This document shows positions 1 through 10,187 of a stretch of DNA of 14,129 nt, in pieces. The stretch is from Phycisphaerales bacterium. GTDB taxonomy: Bacteria; Pseudomonadota; Gammaproteobacteria; Competibacterales; Competibacteraceae. The translations under genes and the position numbers were made by a program. Position 1 is the first letter of the stretch, and each line of letters begins with the position of its first letter. The stretch spans positions 1-14,129 of the forward strand of contig JACSSB010000269.1 of the NCBI GenBank assembly GCA_014879435.1. The letters are read 5' to 3'. Under the pieces are notes generated by a model. The model did not search any database and had not been told where the DNA came from. It saw nothing but the letters and a program-made list of their open reading frames with translations.

Positions 1-707
1 ACCGTTTTGCCACTGGCCAACTGCAGGGTGACTTCGCCGTTAACCGCGCCTTTCTTGCAATCTGAAATCGTGCCGCGCAACTGATTACGGGCACTGAGTT
101 TGATTTTCTCGGTGCCGCTCATGATGATAACCGAGGGTGCTTTCACCAAGGCAAAAACCTCACTACCTTTCTGGATCTCTAGATTTTCAGCGCTGCCCCG
201 TGTGATCAGAGCAGTAATATGATCACCGCCGCCGATATCCACCCCGACTTCGGCGTTAATTGGCCCGATGTTCAAGTCGGTTACCCGGCCCAGGAACTGA
301 TTTCTTGCACTGGTTTGCATCATCAATCTCCGCATGAAATTTGCCAATTCGTCCACATCGTGGACTTTTTCGTTCAATCGGCTGATGAACCGCCGATACT
401 CGCCTTCCATGATGTCGTACAACTGAATTTGCCGTGCACCGTACTCCGTCAACTGACTGCCGCCACCGCGCTTGCCGCCGGGTGCACTGATAATCAGTGG
501 TTGTTCGGCCATATTGTTCATGGTGGCCACGGCATCCCATGCTGCTTTGTAACTCAACTGGACCGCCCGAGCTGCTTGCGCGATGGAGCCAGTTGCTGCG
601 ATCTGCCGCAGTAGTGCGATCTGTCGTTGACCTAATGAGAATCGTTCTCGTATTTGATCTAACTGAATCAATCCTGGCCATACCATCGTTTCATCTCGAT
701 TCCGCAT
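1..707 (-). CDS. modE: ModE, molybdate-responsive transcriptional regulator (C-terminus cut by window edge)
   Basis: ModE binds molybdate in the cytoplasm and, as a dimer, represses molybdate uptake genes and adjusts molybdoenzyme genes. The 235 complete codons visible here start MRNRDETMVWPG and carry an N-terminal winged helix-turn-helix (about residues 20-110, with GSIAQAARAVQLSYKAAWDA as the recognition region, then GGKRGGGSQLTEYG). Two Mop/TOBE molybdate-binding repeats follow, each opening with the family motif SARNQ (TSARNQFLGRV and LSARNQLRGTI). E. coli ModE has 262 residues, so about 27 are missing beyond position 1. The ATG at 707-705 is preceded by GGAG eight bases upstream. A ModE box lies 16 bases before the start codon, so autorepression is likely. 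Whether modABC transport genes follow cannot be seen. Family assignment is secure. Confidence 0.93.
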   Translation of the reverse strand, partial: MRNRDETMVWPGLIQLDQIRERFSLGQRQIALLRQIAATGSIAQAARAVQLSYKAAWDAVATMNNMAEQPLIISAPGGKRGGGSQLTEYGARQIQLYDIMEGEYRRFISRLNEKVHDVDELANFMRRLMMQTSARNQFLGRVTDLNIGPINAEVGVDIGGGDHITALITRGSAENLEIQKGSEVFALVKAPSVIIMSGTEKIKLSARNQLRGTISDCKKGAVNGEVTLQLASGKT

Positions 708-722
708 CGTTTCGGCTCCAAT

Positions 723-746
723 CGTTATAAAGAATACTACATAACG
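723..746. promoter_or_regulatory. ModE box (operator) upstream of modE
   Basis: Perfect 6-bp inverted repeat CGTTAT (723-728) and ATAACG (741-746) separated by 12 bases; the right part reads CTACATAACG. The half-sites, spacing and CTACATAACG arm match, from memory, the ModE operator in front of E. coli modABC. It sits between modE and the divergent kinase locus and 16 bases from the modE start codon, where bound ModE would block modE transcription. Control of the kinase side is possible but the distance (over 400 bases) makes it less likely. Confidence 0.8.
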
Positions 747-1062
747 CCAATCACAGCCATGCGATGAGAAATCAGACATTAAGGGAATTAAAGCAATTGG
801 CGTGCCCGATTAAAATAATTTATAAGTTAATGTATTTATTAATATTTTATAGATGGTATTAAATTTTATGTCCGGTTTATCGTGGTTGGATCGACACAAT
901 GGTTGCTAAGGATACAAAGTGACATCGCACGAAATGTTCTGATTCGAGTCAGTATTTGAGGCCATAGCAGCTCTAAATAACAGTATGAATGATTCTATAA
1001 TTTCGTGGAATCAACAGGCGGCACTCTTTATAGGCATCTCTCTAGAGTGGTTTGTCGAATTG

Positions 1063-1074
1063 ATAACATGTTAT
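1063..1074. promoter_or_regulatory. Perfect 12-bp palindrome ATAACATGTTAT, possible operator
   Basis: ATAACATGTTAT equals its own reverse complement. It lies 78 bases before the leader-peptide start and is centred in the likely promoter region of the kinase locus. It shares ATAAC/GTTAT elements with the ModE box, but in the opposite arrangement and with a 2-base centre, so it is not a ModE box. The protein that would bind is unknown, and chance occurrence in AT-rich DNA is possible. Confidence 0.35.
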
Positions 1075-1152
1075 GGACATATACGTTGTGAACCAAGGCA
1101 TTTTTTGTAACTAAAAATTGTCAATAATTTGAAGATTAACGAGAGGAAATAC

Positions 1153-1214
1153 GTGGTGATTAATAAAATTCACGAAGTAAAACGACTGAAAAAAGCGGCT
1201 TTCGTGTCACTTTG

Positions 1215-1215
<1 letters not shown>
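1153..1215 (+). CDS. Possible 20-residue leader peptide, overlapping the kinase start
   Basis: GTG at 1153 opens a 20-codon frame, MVINKIHEVKRLKKAAFVSL, ending in TGA at 1213-1215. A good Shine-Dalgarno sequence, GAGAGG (1141-1146), lies six bases before the GTG. A second GTG follows directly at 1156. The stop overlaps the kinase ATG as TGATG (1213-1217), and the kinase itself has no ribosome site of its own, which fits translational coupling. The peptide is basic in its centre (KRLKK) and resembles no family I know. It is too short for composition statistics, so the call rests on the ribosome site and the overlap. The alternative is that GAGAGG is accidental and the kinase starts without a clear ribosome site. 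Confidence 0.45.
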
Positions 1216-4532
<3,317 letters not shown>

Positions 4533-4692
4533 GTCCTGGTCTTTGACGTATCCGCCTCATGGATCGTCTTCACGGTAAGCGACATCCGTTTCGTTCAGAC
4601 AAATGAGATCAAGTAGATTTATCAGATTGATTCCACTATATATTATATTCATACGAAAAATAGCGGATCGTGGTCATCGTTTTTCTTGAGCT

Positions 4693-4721
4693 TTGACAAT
4701 CAATTGGTTTGCCGCTGTCAT
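4693..4721 (+). promoter_or_regulatory. Candidate sigma-70 promoter of the TRAP operon
   Basis: A perfect -35 hexamer TTGACA (4693-4698) stands 17 bases before TGTCAT (4716-4721), which matches four of six bases of the -10 consensus. It would start transcription near 4728, about 50 bases before the first receptor gene. The weak -10 may mean an activator is needed. The preceding 4533-4692 stretch shows no clear terminator for the kinase gene, so read-through is also possible. Confidence 0.45.
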
Positions 4722-4780
4722 TTATCGCCATCTGAGGTGAGTGATGGCATTTTGCTTTTATCAACCGCAGAGAGGTCAGC

Positions 4781-5746
4781 ATGAAGAGATTTGCAACCGT
4801 GGCTTTATCCGCAATCCTGGTGCTCGGTTTGAGCAGCGCGAATGCCGCTGAGGAGAAATATGTCACCATCGGTACGGGGGGGCAAACGGGTGTTTATTAC
4901 GTCGTAGGCCAGTCCATCTGTAAGCTGGTCAACCGTGAGCAGAGTAAGTACGGTATCAAGTGCACGGCGCCATCTACGGGTGGCTCAGTCGCCAATCTCA
5001 ACGCGATCCGGGCCGGTGAGCAGGATATGGGCGTGGCCCAGTCCGATCAGCAATACAATGCGCTGAAGGGTGAGGGTGATTTCAAGGCGGCGGGACCGTT
5101 CAAGGAATTGCGTTCGGTATTTGCGCTACATCCCGAATCCTTCACCGTGGTGGCTCGCAAGGACTCTGGCATCAAGACTTTCGACGATCTGAAGGGCAAG
5201 CGAGTCAATATCGGTAATCCCGGCTCAGGCCAGCGCGCCACCATAGATGCTTTGATGAAGGAAAAAGGTTGGGATACCAGCGTGTTTCAACTGGCTTCCG
5301 AACTGAAAGCGTCGGAGCAGGCTCAGGCTCTGTGTGATAACAATATCGATGCCATGGTCTATGTGGTCGGCCATCCGAACGGCTCCATCCAGGAAGCTGC
5401 TTCTTCCTGCGAGGCGATTGTCGTACCCGTTACTGGGCCGGAAGTGGACAAGCTGATAAAAACCTATCCCTATTACGTCGTATCCACCATTCCCGGTGGT
5501 ATGTACCCTGGTACCGATCAGGACGTCAAAACCTTTGGTGTGACTGCGACCTTTGTTTCGTCCACCAAGGCTCCTGACGATGTTATTTATGTCGTGGTCA
5601 AAGCTGTCTTCGACAATTTCGACCGCTTTAAGAAGCTGCATCCAGCTTTTGCCAATCTGAAACCGGCCGATATGCTGAAAGATGGTTTGTCCGCGCCGCT
5701 GCATGAGGGTGCGGTGAAGTACTACAAGGAAAAGGGCTGGATGTAG
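4781..5746 (+). CDS. TAXI-family TRAP transporter periplasmic receptor (first copy)
   Basis: High-affinity solute receptor that hands its ligand to the TRAP permease encoded downstream. It has 321 residues, with a Sec signal peptide at 1-22 (ANA cleavage before AEEKYV) and a two-lobed TAXI fold. Family hallmarks are GTGGQTGVYYVVGQ (31-44), IRAGEQDMGVAQSD, FTVVARKDSGIKTFDDLKG, and RVNIGNPGSGQRAT. Four cysteines (47, 61, 185, 210) are shared with the second copy and could form two disulfides in the periplasm. GAGAGG with a six-base spacer supports the ATG. Known TAXI ligands include glutamate/glutamine, and for some members other organic acids; the ligand here cannot be told. It is separated from the next gene by a hairpin, often a way to make more receptor than permease. 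Confidence 0.93.
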   Translation: MKRFATVALSAILVLGLSSANAAEEKYVTIGTGGQTGVYYVVGQSICKLVNREQSKYGIKCTAPSTGGSVANLNAIRAGEQDMGVAQSDQQYNALKGEGDFKAAGPFKELRSVFALHPESFTVVARKDSGIKTFDDLKGKRVNIGNPGSGQRATIDALMKEKGWDTSVFQLASELKASEQAQALCDNNIDAMVYVVGHPNGSIQEAASSCEAIVVPVTGPEVDKLIKTYPYYVVSTIPGGMYPGTDQDVKTFGVTATFVSSTKAPDDVIYVVVKAVFDNFDRFKKLHPAFANLKPADMLKDGLSAPLHEGAVKYYKEKGWM

Positions 5747-5760
5747 TAACTGTGATTGGT

Positions 5761-5788
5761 GGACGGGTAGTCATCAAGCTGCCCGTCC
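5761..5788 (+). terminator. Intercistronic hairpin between the two receptor genes
   Basis: GGACGGGTAG (5761-5770) pairs with CTGCCCGTCC (5779-5788), ten pairs including one U-G, around an 8-base loop. It is followed only by TTCGATCTTG, a poor U-tract, so it is more likely a 3'-end protecting or partly terminating hairpin than a full stop. The position, just after the first receptor gene, fits differential expression within the operon. Confidence 0.5.
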
Positions 5789-5847
5789 TTCGATCTTGCG
5801 TGCATATAGGTATTTGATTCTTCGGACGCAACCGTAGGGGACCTCCC

Positions 5848-6822
5848 ATGAAAGTGAATCGCATAGTCCGTGTTGTCGTCACCTCGGTTGTTCTAGTTTT
5901 GGGGACAAATGCCGCGTGGTCGGTCCAGGCTGAAGAGCTTGTGATCGGGACCGCCAGCCGGGCTGGAGTGTACTTTCAAGTCGGGCAGGCTATTTGCCGG
6001 TTACTGAGCACTGACACCCGTCAGAGTGAGGTCAACTGTCAGGCTTTGCCTACCGATGGGTCTATCTATAACTTGCGGCAAATTCGTGCGGGCAAGCTGC
6101 AACTCGGTGTTGCGCAATCCGATTGGCAATATCATGCCGTCAATGGGAGTGGAGTATTCAAGCCAGTAGGCCCCGATACTGAGCTGCGGGCGCTGTTTTC
6201 CGTACATGGCGAATCCTTCACGGTGGTAGCCCGTCGCGACGCCGATATTCAGTCCTTCGATGATCTGCGCGGGAAACGGGTCAACATCGGAAATCCTGGT
6301 TCGGGTCAGCGTGCCACTATGGAAGTTCTGATGAAGGCCAAGGGTTGGGACAAAAAAGTTTTTTCCCTGGCTAATGAGTTATCGGCTTCCGAGCAATCGC
6401 TGGCCTTATGCCATGATCGGGTGCAGGCCATGGTTTATATCGTGGGGCACCCGAATGCCTCTGTAGCGCAGGCAGTCAATCTGTGTGACGCCATCATCGT
6501 GCCAGTAATGGGGCCCGTGATCGACCAATTGCTGGCCGATAATCCCTATTACGCGCACACCCAGGTTCCGGGGGGACTCTATCCGGGTAATCCGCGTCCG
6601 GTCAGTACCTTCGGTGTTAAGGCCACAGTCGTTACTTCTTCCCGATTGAGTCCCGATACTGTGTATCTCTTGGTCAAAACGGTGTTTGAGCACCTAGACG
6701 ATTTCAAGAAGCAGCATCCGGCGTTTGCCGGATTGGAAGCGGCAACCATGATCAAGGAGGGTCTGTCGGCACCGCTGCATGAAGGTGCGTTGCGCTACTA
6801 TCGGGAAAAGGGATGGTTGTAA
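5848..6822 (+). CDS. TAXI-family TRAP transporter periplasmic receptor (second copy)
   Basis: Paralogue of the preceding gene, 324 residues, also a periplasmic receptor. The signal peptide is at 1-28 (VQA cleavage before EEL). Most of the mature protein aligns with the first copy without long gaps: RVNIGNPGSGQRAT, ESFTVVARR, SFDDLRGKRV and GLSAPLHEGA are nearly identical, and the four cysteines (50, 64, 188, 213) are kept. The N-terminal ligand-lobe motif differs: GTASRAGVYFQVGQ in place of GTGGQTGVYYVVGQ, and DWQYHAV in place of DQQYNAL. This points to divergence of ligand preference after a tandem duplication. AGGGGA six bases before the ATG is the ribosome site. Both copies are followed by only one permease gene, so they probably share it. 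Confidence 0.92.
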   Translation: MKVNRIVRVVVTSVVLVLGTNAAWSVQAEELVIGTASRAGVYFQVGQAICRLLSTDTRQSEVNCQALPTDGSIYNLRQIRAGKLQLGVAQSDWQYHAVNGSGVFKPVGPDTELRALFSVHGESFTVVARRDADIQSFDDLRGKRVNIGNPGSGQRATMEVLMKAKGWDKKVFSLANELSASEQSLALCHDRVQAMVYIVGHPNASVAQAVNLCDAIIVPVMGPVIDQLLADNPYYAHTQVPGGLYPGNPRPVSTFGVKATVVTSSRLSPDTVYLLVKTVFEHLDDFKKQHPAFAGLEAATMIKEGLSAPLHEGALRYYREKGWL

Positions 6823-6889
6823 CTCACTATAATTAAAAATTTTTCTGTATTTTGTGTGAATTTCTTTAGAGTCGATGACCCACGACCCA

Positions 6890-6908
6890 CCGGCGTAAAT
6901 TCCGCCGG
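6890..6908 (+). promoter_or_regulatory. Small hairpin just before the permease ribosome site
   Basis: CCGGCG (6890-6895) pairs with CGCCGG (6903-6908) around a 7-base loop. It ends five bases before the AGGAG ribosome site of the permease gene. It has no U-tract, so termination is unlikely; it may slow ribosome access or protect upstream mRNA. Chance is possible, since the stem has only six pairs. Confidence 0.35.
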
Positions 6909-6923
6909 GTACAGGAGATTTTG

Positions 6924-9527
6924 ATGAGTGAGCACGTTGATAGCAAACCGGTGGCAACGGACGAGGAACTCCAAGATCTGGTAGCTCAGGCCGATACGGG
7001 CGCCCGGTCACCAGGAGGTATTCCTGAGAAGATTTTGCTTGGAGTAGCCGCCGCTTGGTCCTTATTCCAATTATGGATTGCCTCGCCCTTACCATTCATG
7101 GTCGGTATCGGTGTGTTCAATGACACCGAAACCCGTTCCATCCATTTGGCCTTCGCGATTTTCCTAGCTTTTCTGGGCTATCCCGCATTGCAGCGTTCGC
7201 CCCGGAATTACATTCCGCTGCAGGATTGGATCATGGCGGTGGTGGGGGCTTTTTGTACGGGCTATCTGTTCCTGTTTTATAACGAGCTGTCGCAGCGCCC
7301 TGGTGCGCCCAATACCCAGGATGTGATCGTCGCTTGCGTCGGCATGGTCTTGCTGTTGGAGGCGACGCGACGGGCATTAGGCCCACCGCTGATGGTGATG
7401 GCCATGCTGTTTTTAGGCTACACCTTTGCTGGTCCCTACATGCCAGAAATCATCGCGCATAAGGGCGCTAGCTTGAATGCGGTGGTCAATCATCAATGGA
7501 TCACCACTGAGGGTGTATTCGGTATCGCCCTGGGCGTTTCCACCAGTTTCGTGTTTTTGTTCGTACTGTTTGGCGCGATGCTGGACAAAGCGGGTGCGGG
7601 TAACTACTTCATCAAAGTAGCTTTCTCACTGATGGGGCACATGCGTGGCGGTCCGGCCAAGGCGGCGGTAGTTTCCTCCGGTCTGACTGGCCTGATCTCG
7701 GGTTCCTCCATTGCCAATGTAGTGACCACCGGCACCTTTACCATTCCGATGATGAAGCGGGTCGGTTTTTCGGCGGAAAAGGCGGGAGCAGTCGAGGTGG
7801 CTTCCTCGGTCAATGGCCAGATTATGCCGCCAGTCATGGGTGCAGCGGCCTTCTTGATGGTGGAGTATGTCGGTATTTCGTATTTCGAAGTCATTACCCG
7901 CGCCTTTGTCCCGGCGGTGATTTCCTACATTGCTCTGGTTTATATCGTCCATCTGGAAGCGCTGAAAGCCGATATGCGGGGGTTGCCAAGATCTGGGGTG
8001 GCCAAACCCTGGTTACAGCGCATCATCGGTACCTTGTTCGGATTCATCGTTACCGCTGCGCTGGCCATGGCGATTTACTATGGTATCGGCTGGCTCAAAC
8101 CGGCTTTTGGTGCCAACGCCACCTGGGCGATTTCGTTGCTGCTGGTTGTGGCCTATCTCATTCTGGTTTGGGTCGGCTCGCGCTATCCCGAACTGGAAAT
8201 GGATGATCCCAACGCGCCCGTGGTTCGCCTGCCCGAAACCAAGCCGACAGTCATGTCCGGTCTGCATTTTCTCTTGCCGGTCATCGTTTTGGTGTGGTGT
8301 TTGATGGTAGAGCGGTTGTCGCCGGGCTTATCTGCCTTTTGGGCTTCGGTATTGATGATCTTTATCTTGCTCACCCAACGGCCACTGTTCGCGCTATTTC
8401 GTGGCGAAGGTCAAATCGGCGCTGCCATCCATCGGGGTTACCGCGATTTGGTCGAGGGGCTGATCGCTGGTGCGCGCAATATGATCGGTATCGGTATCGC
8501 CACGGCCACGGCTGGGATCATCGTTGGTGCTGTTTCTCAGACTGGTGTGGGTTTGGTCTTGGCTGATCTGGTGGAGATTCTGTCGCTCGGTAACATCCTG
8601 CTGATGCTGATCCTGACGGCGGTACTTAGCCTGATCCTTGGCATGGGATTGCCCACCACTGCCAACTACATCGTGGTGTCGTCGCTGCTGGCGCCGGTCA
8701 TCGTTACCTTGGGCGAGCAGTCGGGCTTGATCGTGCCATTGATCGCCGTCCATTTGTTCGTTTTCTTCTTCGGTATCATGGCCGATGTGACCCCGCCGGT
8801 CGGTTTGGCATCCTTTGCTGCTGCGGCAATCTCCGGTGGCGACCCGATCAAAACCGGTCTTGTGGCGTTCGTCTACAGCCTACGCACCGCCATTCTGCCG
8901 TTTTTGTTCATCTATAACACCGATCTGTTGTTGATCAACGTAGATTGGCTGCACGGCATCGGCATCTTCATCGTGGCGACGATTGCCATGATGCTGTTCG
9001 CTGCTGCCACGCAAGGCTATTTCTTTACCAAAAGCCGGTTCTACGAATCCATTTTGCTATTGTTGATCGCCTTCACCCTATTCCGTCCCGGTTTCTGGAT
9101 GAACATGATATTCCCACCCTACCAAGAACTTGCACCTACCCAGTTGATGGCGGAGGCCGATAAACTGGTATCAGGTACTTCGATTCGCTTGCATGTGGAT
9201 GGTACCGATGATGTTGGAAAACCGCGCAGTTTCGTTGCGGTTCTGCCGATGGGGCAGGGTGCCACTGGTGCGGAACGCCTAGCAAGTACTGGGTTAGAGG
9301 TGGTCGAGAATGACGGCAAGCTGCTGGTAGATAATGTTGCATTCGATAGTGTGGCCCAGAAGGCTGGGCTGGCTTTCGATCAAAGTATCCACGGCGTGCT
9401 GTTGCCGTTGGATCAGCCCCGGAAAGAGTGGTTGTGGATTCCCACATTCCTGATTTTGGCGTGGATCATCAAGGTGCAACGGGCGCGCCGTGACCGCGAG
9501 ACGATGGCAGGGTTGGCCACCGCTTAA
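6924..9527 (+). CDS. TRAP transporter fused permease (DctQ-DctM type, TAXI-associated) with C-terminal DUF3394-like domain
   Basis: Inner-membrane permease of 867 residues that moves solute delivered by the TAXI receptors, driven by an ion gradient. An N-terminal hydrophilic tail (1-35) leads into a small DctQ-like group of helices (about 36-170). The large DctM part follows, with SGSSIANVVTTG (from 259), VNGQIMPPVMGAAAF and GMGLPTTANY (573-582), all typical of the fused 4TM/12TM class. A mainly hydrophilic section (about 730-834) then a last helix (about 836-852) match what is known as DUF3394 at the end of such proteins. ATG 6924 is chosen over TTG 6921 because AGGAG (6913-6917) lies six bases before it. 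The stop TAA overlaps the ATG of a possible longer form of the next gene, so the two are tightly linked. Confidence 0.93.
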   Translation: MSEHVDSKPVATDEELQDLVAQADTGARSPGGIPEKILLGVAAAWSLFQLWIASPLPFMVGIGVFNDTETRSIHLAFAIFLAFLGYPALQRSPRNYIPLQDWIMAVVGAFCTGYLFLFYNELSQRPGAPNTQDVIVACVGMVLLLEATRRALGPPLMVMAMLFLGYTFAGPYMPEIIAHKGASLNAVVNHQWITTEGVFGIALGVSTSFVFLFVLFGAMLDKAGAGNYFIKVAFSLMGHMRGGPAKAAVVSSGLTGLISGSSIANVVTTGTFTIPMMKRVGFSAEKAGAVEVASSVNGQIMPPVMGAAAFLMVEYVGISYFEVITRAFVPAVISYIALVYIVHLEALKADMRGLPRSGVAKPWLQRIIGTLFGFIVTAALAMAIYYGIGWLKPAFGANATWAISLLLVVAYLILVWVGSRYPELEMDDPNAPVVRLPETKPTVMSGLHFLLPVIVLVWCLMVERLSPGLSAFWASVLMIFILLTQRPLFALFRGEGQIGAAIHRGYRDLVEGLIAGARNMIGIGIATATAGIIVGAVSQTGVGLVLADLVEILSLGNILLMLILTAVLSLILGMGLPTTANYIVVSSLLAPVIVTLGEQSGLIVPLIAVHLFVFFFGIMADVTPPVGLASFAAAAISGGDPIKTGLVAFVYSLRTAILPFLFIYNTDLLLINVDWLHGIGIFIVATIAMMLFAAATQGYFFTKSRFYESILLLLIAFTLFRPGFWMNMIFPPYQELAPTQLMAEADKLVSGTSIRLHVDGTDDVGKPRSFVAVLPMGQGATGAERLASTGLEVVENDGKLLVDNVAFDSVAQKAGLAFDQSIHGVLLPLDQPRKEWLWIPTFLILAWIIKVQRARRDRETMAGLATA

Positions 9528-9538
9528 TGGAGACTGTC

Positions 9539-9964
9539 ATGTACAAAGATATCCTGTTTCCCATTGATTTGAATCACGACAGTTCCTGGGTCGATGTGCT
9601 GCCATCGGTCATCGAATATTGCAAGGCTTTCAGTGCCCGCTTGCATGTCATGACCGTAGTCCCCGATTTCAGCATGCCGCTGGTTGGCAGCTACTTCCCC
9701 AGTGGTTTTAGTAAGAAAATGATGGAGGACACCAACGCGCATTTGCACAAGTTTATCAAGGAGCATGTGCCTTCCGAGATACAGGTTCAACACATTGTCG
9801 CGGAGGGTGTGGTGTATAAGGAAATCCTCCGGGTGGCTGATGAAATCCAGGCTGATCTCATTATCATGGCTTCACATCGCCCGGAATTAGGCGATTTCTT
9901 GATAGGCCCCTACTCGGAGCGGGTGGTTCGGCATTTCAAGCGGTCGGTGCTGGTCGTCCGATGA
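9539..9964 (+). CDS. UspA-family universal stress protein linked to the TRAP operon
   Basis: Small cytoplasmic Usp-fold protein of 141 residues, beginning MYKDILFPIDL and ending SERVVRHFKRSVLVVR, both typical of the family. The nucleotide motif normally written GxxG-9x-G(S/T) is altered here: ASHR with A111 and R114 in place of the two glycines, and GPYS where GS is usual. ATP binding is therefore doubtful. ATG 9539 is preferred because GGAGA (9529-9533) lies five bases before it; ATG 9527 would overlap the permease stop and add four residues. Family precedent is TeaD, a Usp protein that regulates the ectoine TRAP transporter TeaABC of Halomonas; a similar control role is inferred, not shown. 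Confidence 0.88.
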   Translation: MYKDILFPIDLNHDSSWVDVLPSVIEYCKAFSARLHVMTVVPDFSMPLVGSYFPSGFSKKMMEDTNAHLHKFIKEHVPSEIQVQHIVAEGVVYKEILRVADEIQADLIIMASHRPELGDFLIGPYSERVVRHFKRSVLVVR

Positions 9965-10028
9965 AATCGGAAGGGTACGCGAACAGGTAGGGAAGGATGT
10001 AACTCACCGATTGCGTGGGATCTTCAAC

Positions 10029-10062
10029 AAAGCCGGTTAGGGCGTCCTAACCGGCTTTTGTA
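10029..10062 (+). terminator. Strong intrinsic terminator of the TRAP operon
   Basis: AAAGCCGGTTAGG (10029-10041) pairs perfectly with CCTAACCGGCTTT (10046-10058), 13 base pairs around the loop GCGT, followed by a U-rich tract TTTTGTATTTT. It lies 64 bases after the UspA stop codon and marks the end of the transport operon. In the opposite direction the tract after the stem is poor, so it would serve the converging minus-strand genes less well. Confidence 0.9.
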
Positions 10063-10091
10063 TTTTGGCTGGGGTTGGCGGTGTAAAGGAA

Positions 10092-10119
10092 CTGGATTCC
10101 GGTATTCGGGGGAATGACG
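10092..10119 (+). repeat. REP-like 28-bp palindromic repeat, copy 1
   Basis: Starts CTGGATTCC and ends GGGAATGACG. The inner arm is imperfect (GGTATTCGGG), so it looks like a decayed copy. The element resembles the GGATTCCCGC...GCGGGAATGACG repeats found widely between genes in beta- and gammaproteobacteria and related in form to neisserial dRS3. Confidence 0.7.
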
Positions 10120-10143
10120 CTGAAGAAGCTGCACTACATTTGC

Positions 10144-10171
10144 CGTCATCCCCGTGTAGGCGGGGATCTAG
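10144..10171 (-). repeat. REP-like 28-bp palindromic repeat, copy 2 (inverted)
   Basis: Read on the minus strand it starts CTAGATCCCCGCC and ends ACGGGGATGACG, the same plan as the flanking copies but with the arms CCCCG/CGGGG. This is a compensated change that keeps the palindrome, which suggests the hairpin itself matters or that the copy belongs to another subtype. Confidence 0.7.
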
Positions 10172-10187
10172 GTGTGTGTCGAGGCTG

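Larger units (their letters stand above)
708..1152. other. AT-rich intergenic region between modE and the kinase locus
   Basis: About 445 bases without a convincing gene apart from the short leader ORF that follows. It holds the ModE box (723-746), a strongly AT-rich stretch (about 808-870), a TATAAT hexamer (996-1001) without a convincing -35 partner at 16-18 bases, and a perfect 12-bp palindrome (1063-1074). No good intrinsic terminator and no recognisable RNA family was found by eye. The promoter of the kinase locus should lie here, but no full -35/-10 pair stands out. Confidence 0.6.

Noticed and set aside
219..730. Open frames of 77-141 codons on both strands over the modE gene
   Set aside because: They are shadows of modE, whose product matches a known family along its whole length, with a ribosome site and operator upstream.
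796..803. ATTGGCGT as inverted partner of ACGCCAAT at 744-751
   Set aside because: An 8-bp inverted repeat 44 bases apart; too short and distant to support a structure or paired operator.
890..908. Possible sigma-54 promoter (CGACACAATGGTTGCT)
   Set aside because: The essential GG of the -24 element is GA here, and no sigma-54 activator is encoded nearby.
4634..4655. AT-rich TATATATTATATTCATACG as a second ModE box
   Set aside because: It lacks the CGTTAT/ATAACG half-sites and symmetric spacing; only the TATATA content is similar.
4636..4869. 77-codon minus-strand frame before the first receptor gene
   Set aside because: It overlaps the receptor's ribosome site and signal peptide, has no ribosome site of its own that I can see, and resembles nothing known.
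6828..6833. Perfect TATAAT hexamer after the second receptor gene as a permease promoter
   Set aside because: No -35 hexamer or extended -10 element lies at the right distance; likely chance in AT-rich DNA.
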